This document shows, piece by piece, positions 10,590 through 19,659 of a stretch of 64,000 nucleotides of DNA. Both the position numbers and the translations under genes were made by a program. The notes beneath the pieces are model-generated. The model worked only from the letters and a program-made list of their open reading frames with translations, did no database searches and was not told the DNA's origin. The stretch is from assembly GCA_015039465.1 (NCBI GenBank), contig MU130012.1, positions 76,765-140,764 of the forward strand, in the 5' to 3' direction. Numbering within the stretch: position 1 is the stretch's first letter; every line of letters starts with the position of its first letter. Origin of the DNA: Phlegmacium glaucopus (lineage: Eukaryota > Basidiomycota > Agaricomycetes > Agaricales > Cortinariaceae).

Positions 10590-11295
10590 AGTCCAATAGC
10601 AAAAATATATCAACTCTATAGGCATGTGGTCATGTCAAAAATGTGAAAGGTCCTGAGTCAACACTTGAAAAGCACAGCCTTGTTCCCAAGAAAACACTAC
10701 TTGCCCATGATCCCATGTCGCGCAGCCTTGATAACACTTGATACACTGTGAGAATAATCCTCTGCTGCTGATTCATCTGCAATTCCTGCTTAGTCGTGAT
10801 CCTCCTGGACTTCCTAAGTTGTCATAAAGGGGGTGGGAAGGCTTCATGTACTGCGTGAATGATGGTTTTGGCAGTGAATGATAAGATAAGAGGTAGATAA
10901 TCGAGGATAGGGGACTGAGTGCGATCCAAGAGCGAGGGATGGCAAGATAGATGGCTGAAGCAAAAACTTGTGGGTCCATAGCCACAACAACAATGACAAA
11001 GCCTCTGACATAATGGGAGATGTGGCTGGTGTGTCCATAAAGAGGCTGTTCTTGAAATGATGGACCAAAGATATGATCAAACACGAGCTGATGACCAATG
11101 TGAATAGTAGATTGATCGCTTTGTTGGATCACTAGCCAATGATAATGTTGAACGAATGATTTTATTGACCAGGAACGCAATTCAGGGCCACTTCCAAAAT
11201 AGGTAAGTGAATTCAAAGTCCGCTTATTTTCATGATGGCAACTTTTAAGCTTTATTCTCATGCTACCAATCAGTATTGGTGCACGATAGCGCAAT
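10590..11295 (-). repeat. Composite repeat A, copy 2 (inverted)
   Basis: Reverse complement of 3,490-3,558 joined to 3,940-4,680, without the insertion found in copy 1. It therefore shows the uninterrupted state of that junction. It ends immediately before the transposase-like frame of Harbinger 2. Confidence 0.75.
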
Positions 11296-12666
11296 GTGCA
11301 GTCACAGATTGATTACCAACACCACCGTGATACAATGGGCCGTGAAACCTTGCATAACCAAGCACTTGAGGGCTACATCAAACATATCACCCTCAGGGAC
11401 AACATGACACCTCCTACTCAGCTTGATATCGTACATGCATGCATCCAGCTTCTAAATGACATTGACATGTATCAAAAAATTTAAGACACCTGTTATCTGA
11501 ATCCTCGAACACACATTCCAATGGCTGGCTCTCTTCATATGGCTTGGGAATATGCAAATGATCCAGCTCACCATTACCTCTTTGTCCAAATGCTTTGCGT
11601 CTCTCCATATGTCTTTGCTGTGATTCTTGGGTTGATTAAAGATCATCAAGTATTCCGCAATGACTCCAAATCCCAATGTACCCCAATCACCAGTTGATTT
11701 CCAGTTGGCAGTAACACTGTTCTGCTTGGGGCATTTTGGAAACACTGCATCCTTGATTGATGTAGCTCAAGAGGCTGGATGCTCAACAGGATCTGTTGAG
11801 GAGTTCACTGACCATTGCTTCAAAGCAATTGAATCCCTTCATGATATCTTTGTCCACCCTTTGATAGCAGAGGAGAAAGAGACTGAGAAGAGATGGATGG
11901 ATGAGCATATGGGATTTTGGGGATCATGGCGTGATGGATGGGTAATGTATGATGGCACCATTGTGGTTCTTTATGCATGTCCTGGTCATGATGGGGATGC
12001 ATATTATACACGGAAGTCAAATTATGGCCTAAATTTACAGGTATGCCTTGTTGTTTTAATCCTATCTAAATTTAATTCTGTAAGGTTGGCAATGTACCTT
12101 CCAATCTTTTCATTGTTGATTATTCATCACATGGATTTACGGGCTCTGCTCATGATGCAACCACATTTGAGCATACAGGTGCTCACCAGCATGCTGACTG
12201 GTTTTTTGAAGGAGAAGAATTTGTGTGGGCAGATTCTGCCTACACACTTAACAAATGGACCATAGCTGTACATCGCAAGCCAGCTTCCCTGCATCTAGAA
12301 AACACAATTTTTGACAAGGCGGTAGCTCATGTTCGGGTACATTCAGAGCACTGTATGGGAGCCCTTAAAGGCCATTTTCAATGCCTTCGTGCATTACGTG
12401 TCAACATAAACTCTCCAGACGACCATATTCGTGCCTGCCGCTGGATTACAATCACAATTATCCTTCATAATCTCATCATAGATGTCAAGGAAACTGTCAG
12501 TGGTCAACAATTTCAACCCACACATACTCATGTTGAGGAGCAGGAGGATGCTGGAGTTAACAATGAAGAAAATGAGGATGAGGACCTAGATGAGGGCGAA
12601 GCAAAGCGACACCAACTTATAGCAGAACTCCTTGCTTTCCGTCAAACCCAGAGTATCACATTTTAA
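11296..12666 (+). pseudogene. Harbinger 2 DDE transposase, broken by a stop and a frameshift
   Basis: Transposase of the fungal Harbinger type. Frame 1 runs from about 11296 through a TAA at 11482-11484 into conserved DTCYLNPRTHIPMAG, FVQMLCVSPYVF and IKDHQVFRNDS. A one-base shift at about 11665-11695 then leads into SPVDFQLAVTLFCLGHFGN and the catalytic core. Catalytic acid 1 is in VMYDGTIVVL; an intron 12041-12084 (44 bp, GT-AG) follows NYGLNLQ; acid 2 is in GSAHDATTF; WADSAYTLNKW follows; and acid 3 is the E of VRVHSEHCMGALKGHF. The acidic C-terminal tail ends at TAA 12664-12666. All three DDE residues survive, but the reading frame does not. Confidence 0.85.
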
Positions 12667-12722
12667 TTAATAAATCTATCTATGATCTACATTGATCCAA
12701 ATTAAGCCCATAATGAGAGTGC

Positions 12723-14158
12723 TTACTCGCTGTTAATGATTTCAATATCACTACTACTTTCCATCTCCTCATCAAGCTTATTGTAGTCCCAGTCAGGTGA
12801 GCTCTGAGGTTTTGGGGATGGTGGGGGTGTTGTGGAGGCACGACGTGCCTTGTTACGAGTAATCAGCTTTCTTTTACGGTCATAGGTATCTTGCAAAATT
12901 GTCCCAGCTTCCTTCTCCCAAAGAGGAAGCATCTGGTCTTCAATATCAAGTTTTTGATGCTTGTATGTGACCTCTTCAACATGCCAAGCTTGAGTAAGCT
13001 CAAAGGTCTTTCTGGAGATTTAGGTCTTGCATTGGCGCGATGGTAAGATAAGAAATGAAACACACACCTGCTCATCTCGGTGAATACATCTTCAAGTCCA
13101 GATTGATGTTTGGTGCTGAGGGGTTTAATACCCAAGTGAGCCTTTTTAACTGCATCTTCAAGCTTGATGGAGCCAAATGATGAAGCCTTCAGGGCTCTTG
13201 AAGGGGTCTTGGATGCAACCTTGGGGTTTTCCTTGTTTTGGGCACCATGAGGTGCGACAGGGGTGGGAGTAGCAGGTACAACTGTGGCTGCAATGACAGG
13301 AGCAGTAGGTTCAACAACCTCATGCTCAACTGCAAGATTTAGAGCATTGGAAGCTCCCAGTGGAACCTGAGGATGAGGAGGGTAGGAAAGGTCCACGAGA
13401 GCGGGATCAATGATAGGGGTGACTACCCATTGAGCCTGGGTCTGTGCTGGAGCCTGGTAATGGACCGTTCTACGACCTTAGGGACCAACACCAGTAGTCA
13501 CCACAGGTGGGTTGAAATTCAGGCGGGTGCATAGCAAACAGTGGAGTTCCGCAAAGTAAGGGAACTCGCCAATGATTTCCTCTAGAGACAATGTTTCAGA
13601 TCTTGAGAACTTTTATAATTAAATGATTTAGGCTTACCCCAAATGTTCTTTTCCCTCTCCATAGTACCACCATCAGGACCAGTGGCAGGGATGTAGCAGT
13701 CAGCATACTTGTGATGAGCATCCTCATTATCTGCTTCATTTTCTGGATGGAGACCACCACCAGTTTGGATCAAGCGGGCAGCATGGTTCCGATATGCCTT
13801 CTTCAAGCTATAGAATAGATTATATAGGGTCATAAACATATTAAAAGTGGACTTACATGTCCCATTTCGATTGGGTTTGTTTCCCAGCTGTATCACCATC
13901 AATTATGAAGGTGGCAGGGATGACTACCTGTGCAACACGTTTGAAGACTGCAACCTTGCTGTCGGCACTGGTATTCTGAATTTGTTCACATCAGACCACA
14001 TTTCCAGGCATAAAAATAGAACCTACATCTTCCTTTGCCTTCCCAATCATAGCATTTTTATTTTCATCGGCTTGGGCCAAGTCAATAAGTCTCCAGACGA
14101 GGGTGGGGCTCCAGTGGATGCTGGGAACCTTTGGCTTTTTTTTGGATTTCAGGGGCAT
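12723..14158 (-). pseudogene. Harbinger 2 accessory gene, four exons, two in-frame stops
   Basis: Minus-strand partner gene, starting at ATG 14158 (MPLKSKKKPKVPSIHW...VWRLIDL, a Myb/SANT-like opening). Introns by frame continuity: 13808-13856 (before LKKAYRNHAARL), 13582-13637 (before EEIIGEFPYFAELHCLL), and one of about 56 bp near 13010-13066 (before KTFELTQAWHVEEV). The acidic tail ends at TAA 12723-12725. Two in-frame stops interrupt conserved sequence: TGA at 13991-13993 (after MPGNVV) and TAA at 13478-13480 (between VTTGVGP and GRRTVHY). It is otherwise full length, consistent with slow decay by point mutation. Confidence 0.75.
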
Positions 14159-14464
14159 GACAAGTGAGTGTATTGACAGTTAATGATGTTAAATGAATGT
14201 GGGGGGTCAGTATTAAGGAGTGGGGCTGAAGAGAGATGGTTGAGAGGAGATGCAGCTAGCCTGAGACAAAGCAACGTGTGTCATGACCAATTGTGACCAA
14301 TGACCAATCTGCAGCTGCAGCTTGAAACTGCAGAAACTGCAAATCTGCAGCTCAACTTTGACGGCACCTACTGTGAGACTCAGACTGTGGTAATTTACCA
14401 TGAAAAATATAGAAATATAGAAATGAAGGAAATAGGAACAACAAATGTGGTGATTCTGAAAGGT

Positions 14465-14715
14465 AGAAAATTACAACATTAATTGTAGGAATCAATTCCT
14501 ATGATTACTGTGGATATTTGCAATAGAAATCAATGTAGTTTTCAAGAAAAAAATTACAACAGTTAAGGTAGGAACTACTGGGGTAAAACACAACAAAAAA
14601 AACAATGTTATTTGTAGGAATCAATTCCAGTAGTTACTGTAGATATTTACAATAAAAAAGTAATGACATGGGGAGGAAAAATTTACAATGCTTAAAGTAG
14701 GAATTTAGTAGGGTA
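14465..14715. repeat. Two-unit tandem repeat, about 125 bp each
   Basis: Units near 14465-14590 and 14600-14715 share, in order, ATTGTAGGAATCAATTCC, GTTACTGTRGATATTT, AATTTACAA and GGGTAAAAYACAAC. Diverged direct repeat, AT-rich, noncoding. Confidence 0.65.
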
Positions 14716-14769
14716 AAATACAACTAAAAAGATAAAAAATTATATCATTGCTTCAACTTAGTTTTTTGA

Positions 14770-16005
14770 TTGTAATATATACTCTGCCCTCCTGACTAAA
14801 TAATATATTCTGGCACTTCCTGAAGGGCTACTACCATGTATTTTATACCAAAATGTTCAGAAAAATGAGGGTAATCCATTGGTAATAAAATAGTGGTGTG
14901 ACACACCCATCTGATGTGTGCTTTATGCACTTTATGTGTATTAATGTTTCAAAAATACTCATATTCCCATGCCCATAATATGGTTAGATTCCCCCCAATG
15001 TGTAGCTTTCTGTTACATTCCATTATACATGACTCTGGTCCAGCTCCATTGGAGTTGTCTCCAGTACTCCATATTCCATTCCAGTACCTTCCCTTGTATC
15101 CTGATCTACTCTTCCTTCATCCAACTCCGAGACTTCTCCATATCATTCCAGCTCTTCCAATGATACTCCAAACCCATTGCCACATCTTTGCCATAACAAC
15201 TACTTCTTTGTCATCACTTTCCCATTATCAGTCAGCACACCCGCTATGGATTATTCACCCAAGAATGCAGCACTTTCCGGGAGCAGAATGCAGCACTTTA
15301 TAATTATCCTTTATATTTCGGTTGCTATTCCTTTTACTATTTAAGTACTTGAAACTTGTATGTTTTCCTCAGTTCAAATATCATCTTAGTTTCCTCTCCT
15401 TGTTCATCCTCTAAGTCACTGAGGTCTTCCGTCTTTCTGTTCTCTTCCAGTTCTGAAATCAGGACATTGTAGGAGCTGGGCAGCACAGCACATACGCTGA
15501 GGCCAAAGTCCTTTCTGTTACTTGTTCTGGTTCTGTTCTGTCCGATCCAGAGTTACTCCGATGTTACCCCTTTGTCTAAACTTAACACTAAGTCACTGAG
15601 GTCTTCCATCTTTCCATTCTCTTCCGGTTCCGAAATCAGGACATTATAGGAGCTGGGCAGCACAGCACATACGCTGAGGCCAAAGTCCTTTCTGTTACTT
15701 GTTCCAGTTCTGTTCCATCTGTTCCAGAGTTACTCCGATGTTACCCCTTTGTCTAAACTTAACACTTTCTAACAATATACAATATGTCATGGTAGGCATA
15801 TTTATAAGCATAGATCACATCATTTTACTGGATATTTTGCACTATTTCACATATAACACATATAAGAGTGCGTTTAACATCACTATTTTATTACCAATGG
15901 ATTCTTCTCATTTTTCTTCTCATTTTGGTATAAAATACATGGTAGTAGCCCTTCAGGAAGTGCCAGAATATATTATTTAGTCAGGAGAGAAGGGTATATA
16001 TTGCT
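14770..16005. mobile_element. Foldback-type element with inverted arms of about 125 bp
   Basis: 14,770-14,897 matches the reverse complement of 15,883-16,005 with few differences; both contain CTGACTAAATAATATATTCTGG and ACTACCATGTATTTTATACC-type blocks. The 1-kb interior holds a 177-bp tandem duplication and no ORF with a known motif. Could be a foldback transposon or a non-autonomous TIR element with long arms; target duplication not identified. Confidence 0.65.
15411..15765. repeat. 177-bp tandem duplication
   Basis: CTAAGTCACTGAGGTCTTCC at 15411 recurs at 15588 (period 177). Both units run through GGACATTRTAGGAGCTGGGC, CACATACGCTGAGGCC and GTTACCCCTTTGTCTAAAC with about 10 differences. 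Lies inside the foldback element. Confidence 0.85.
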
Positions 16006-16192
16006 GTTAGTTTCCTTATGTGTACATGGAATAATGGTATAATGGTCTTTAGTGCTGCAACTTGTCACAATGAGTCACACATTTGATTCCCAGTAGATGT
16101 TAGAATCTTTCCCTTTTGCCTAACTCACAATACTAATACTACTAACAATTAATAAGTAACTAGCTAAGTGGTCATAAATACTACTATTAATA

Positions 16193-16221
16193 ATAAGTAA
16201 GTAAGTAAGTAAGTAAGTAAG
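16193..16221. repeat. (AAGT)n microsatellite
   Basis: Seven uninterrupted AAGT units. Confidence 0.95.
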
Positions 16222-16744
16222 GCTGGAAATTCTGGTAAAAAAAACTTGACAGTAAGTGTAGTATTTTTCACCTGTTCCTTTAATATATTGACATGAATTA
16301 CTACCCTTTACAACCTTAAAGGGGGTCCTAGTTAATTTGTTAATCTACCTTAATCATTGTAATAACATACTCTAAACATAGAAAATTACATAATTTGCTG
16401 AGTTGTAAATTACGATGGCCTGGGTCTCTCAGTGGCTCTAGCCCTGCCCCAGCTGCCTTCTCTCCCCTCCTATCACTGGTGGTGGTTGGGGAGCTGGTTA
16501 CCAACATTACTCTGGAAGCTGCCTGCCCTCCCCCATCTCCAGTTTATCCATGTGGAGGGTTAGAGCTTCCTTGTTCATCTCTGCTCCTGCCATTGGGATG
16601 GGGATGGAATTGATCATCATGATTCTGGGTGCTTGTGGTTGAGAGCAAGTATTCTCAGTAACTATTGATGTGGAACAACACTAAGAAAGACATGATAAGG
16701 GAGGGTCCATTCATTTAAACTGGATTCAATTCAATAGAAATTGT

Positions 16745-17030
16745 CAGAGGACACTACATAGGTACATACACAATGCTTACTAACTCCATCATGACCTCTC
16801 ACTAGTATGGTATACAAATGGTTACTAGTTGTATATATGAACATTCCTTAGTACTGTACCCATGTGCATCTCTGAGTAGATCCTTATCACATGTTCTTAC
16901 AAATGTGTCTTCTATATTTACTTTACTTACATACAATCATTATCAGGGCCAAGGGTAGTTACTCTGGTCCTTCTGTATATTAGGTAGCAGGTGTCGTCTG
17001 TAAATGGTCAACCACCTAGGAAAGACATGA
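16745..17030. repeat. Dispersed repeat C, copy 2
   Basis: Reverse complement resembles 3,645-3,940 (see there). Ends near GACACCTGC-type and AGAGGACACTACATA words. Diverged; borders uncertain. Confidence 0.5.
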
Positions 17031-17061
17031 AGGGATGAATCTTTATAGGTTGACCAGTTTC

Positions 17062-17627
17062 TAGTGTTTGAAGGTCTGGTTATGAGACCAGAAAAAGGCC
17101 ATAACCAGACTGGACTGGACCAGAAAAAGACCGGACCAGTGGTCCAGTCTTTTGATTTTTGAGAATCAAGGACTGGAAAAATACTGGTCTCAATTATCCA
17201 GTATTTTGTGGTTTAGACTGGTCTGAATCAACCAAAGGGTAGCCCTAATTTACCCCCTTCCAATGAGCCCAAGATCATAAAAATATGATAAAAAATGGTT
17301 GAGAAATAAATAGATCTGTAAAATAGTCTACAATATTTTCTAAAATAAGACATTTTACTAATATTACTGTAGAGAATCCAAATCTTAATGACAGTTAATG
17401 TTCTTGGGCTTGTTTGGAAGTTATTATTTAACTGAACAACTGTTGTTGATACAGAAATATATATTTGTGAGCAGAAGACCGGTCACAGACTGGTTAAAAC
17501 CAGTTAGGACCAGGACCAAAAAAAACCAATGTAAACCAGTCCGAAGCAGTCCAATCTGGTCTTTTGAGGTCCTAGGACCAAGGTGGATGGGTCAAAAAAC
17601 TGGACCAGACTGGACTTTTAAACACTA
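17062..17627. mobile_element. hAT-like MITE, 566 bp, perfect 8-bp target duplication
   Basis: Starts TAGTGTTTGAAGGTC and ends TTTTAAACACTA. CCAGTTTC is duplicated exactly at 17054-17061 and 17628-17635, an 8-bp target site as made by hAT transposases. Internal sequence is rich in GGTCCAGTCY/RGACTGGACC units in both orientations near the ends, which may be transposase-binding repeats. No ORF of note. Confidence 0.9.
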
Positions 17628-17639
17628 CCAGTTTCCAAA

Positions 17640-19149
17640 ATCAAGTGGTTCTCCAAAAGCATCAGGTATGGGGTCACTGGGGTGTCAGGATGACAGGTGG
17701 GAGTGGGAGAAATACTGCTTTGGTGGCAGCATCACTCATTCTATTGTATGTGGGAAGTGTTTTGAATGTCTGGTACACTTGTTGAACCCCTATTCATTTT
17801 CCCTTACTATTTCCCTTTGCCCTTATCATTCCCCCTACTCCCCCTTTCCCCTGCCTCATTTCTAACCCCTTTACTTGATCAATGTACTATACTTAGCTTA
17901 CCCTTGACCCTATGACTCTTGATGACCCATTATCCAGACTGTGGGTGATATTATCATGACTCATACTCGTACTATATTAGAGCCATACCAATAGCTACCT
18001 TTCCTTAGTTTAGACCTTCTGTATAATACTGTCTTAATCTACTAGCTTGCTCAGAACTTGCCCACAGTCTTAGTTGTGGGATAATGACTCTTGTGTATAA
18101 GGATCTTAGTTATCTGGATTATTTGCCCAGTACTGAATGTGAGTACAAGCTTATAGTCACCATAACAGGAAAAGCTCTGCTGGTACTGGTGAAGGAAAGT
18201 ACAGGGTAGACCTCAAGCATAAAAGACCTATCCTGGCTGGAGGTGCACCTCATGGATAAGTGTGAAGTGCTGAGGGTCTGATCCAGTTGAGGCAGGTGGG
18301 AGATCCATTCAAACAGCAGTCACTTCAACATACCCTTCTATCCAAATCTCTTCCAGAATCCTGATAAGAATGCACTTGCTGATGGCAAAGAAAAGAGCCA
18401 CAAGATCCAGTGAAAGAGATGGTCCCAGACAGTATGCTGCTTATGTAGGTTGGCTCAGGGCATTGCTTGCCATCAAGATTGAAAGAAAGAGAAACTGTGA
18501 TGTAATTACTAACAGCAGTTGGATAACACATGACTTCCTGCTCTGACTGTGACAGGCCCTTGGTCATAATGCACCATCAACCCCTAATCCATTCCTTCCA
18601 GATGCCCTGCAAGAATTTTGTTAGGAATGCTCAGACCTGCTAGCCTGCAACTTCCTCCTGAGTCCTTAGTTTCCCTTGCACTGAAGCTTGTAATTTATAG
18701 CAGAGGAAAAATGAAAGAAATGTCATGATGACATGACAATTCCCCCTTGCTAATATCTGTACAAAATGCAGCCCCTAAATTGCATATTGAGTCACTGTGA
18801 ATATAGATCAGAAACATGGTAAAAACATGTTACTCCTGCAACTTCCATTATAGCATATTTCAACCCTACATGTAACATCTACCATCTGAAATAATTAGTT
18901 CCTGTGCTATTTTGGCACCATTTCAGATGTTGTAAATCATACTTTCAGCAATAGAGCTTTGTGACTGAAGTCTGCAAAGAAAAGCAAAACTTCTACTGCA
19001 ATTCAGATGATCTATCAGACATTCTAAATTTTCCCTCTTTCAGATGCCTTATTGAAGGGCAGGCACTGGAGGGCAGAAATATACCATTTCTGGAGGTACT
19101 TAGAAATAAACATTTTATACAAAATTTAAGTTATTACAAATCTTAATTA
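17640..19149. other. No gene seen
   Basis: About 1.5 kb without a supported gene. Open frames here are short and lack motifs. Several pyrimidine-rich runs (near 17,790-17,870). Confidence 0.5.
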
Positions 19150-19655
19150 GTAAGTCTTGTTCTTATAGAGGACCTCTTTCCTGACAGTTTCAAGGGTGCT
19201 TTTATGGTAATTTTTATGGGGTGGGAATGTTGTCATCACAACATCTTCCATTTTGATGCTAACCATTTTAATACACCCTAACATTTTTGATTTCAAACCA
19301 CCACCTTCTTTTGATGGCCAGATCTTAGTTTTCTGGCAAGCAACTCCTGCAGTTACCAACTATTTTTCTTTTTCTTTCTTAACCCCACCAAACACATTGT
19401 TGTTTCACTTACACATGCTTTACACCTTTTCTTCATTACCATTTACATGCTTTTTTCTCTACCTTTTCATTGTTTCATCTATGACTCATTGCATGAGTCA
19501 CCCTTACTTTTACCTATGACTCATGTTCTACATGTGACTCACTTTGTCTGTATAAATACCTTATTTACTACTTTGTACTTTCTTTAGCTAGTTCTTGAGA
19601 ATAGTACCCACTTTTTATTCAATCTCTCTCAAACTCTTAAGACAATACCAAGAGA
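19150..19655 (+). promoter_or_regulatory. LTR-like promoter block: four TGACTCA sites and a TATA box
   Basis: TGACTCA or its complement occurs at 19482-19488, 19494-19500, 19517-19523 and 19535-19541. TATAAATA starts at 19551, ten bases after the last site, and a pyrimidine-rich stretch follows with TTCTTTAGCTAGTTCTTGAG. TGACTCA is the binding site of Gcn4/AP-1 type bZIP factors. The block ends next to the broken end of a Gypsy pol gene (about 19,660), so it is most simply the U3/R part of an LTR. Its exact left border is not visible. Confidence 0.55.
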
Positions 19656-19659
19656 TGAC

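Larger units (their letters stand above)
8972..14369 (+). mobile_element. PIF/Harbinger DNA transposon 2, old copy with nested insertions (about 5.4 kb)
   Basis: Imperfect TIRs of about 63 bp: 8972-9034 (AGGTGCCATCAAAGTTGAGC...) against the reverse complement of 14307-14369, with a few mismatches. ACT at 8969-8971 and 14370-14372 is a candidate 3-bp target duplication. Inside are a Harbinger-type transposase (+) and a minus-strand accessory gene, both broken by stops. Between the left TIR and the transposase lie a small MITE, an inverted copy of repeat B and an inverted copy of repeat A, so the element has been a landing site. It is of a different lineage from Harbinger 1, with different TIRs and clearly different proteins. 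Confidence 0.8.

Noticed and set aside
10773..11294. 173-codon open frame (-) with a similar peptide encoded at 4168-4464 (+)
   Set aside because: The similarity follows from the two DNA copies of repeat A; adjacent parts of the same frame are closed by stops in one copy; no recognised domain.
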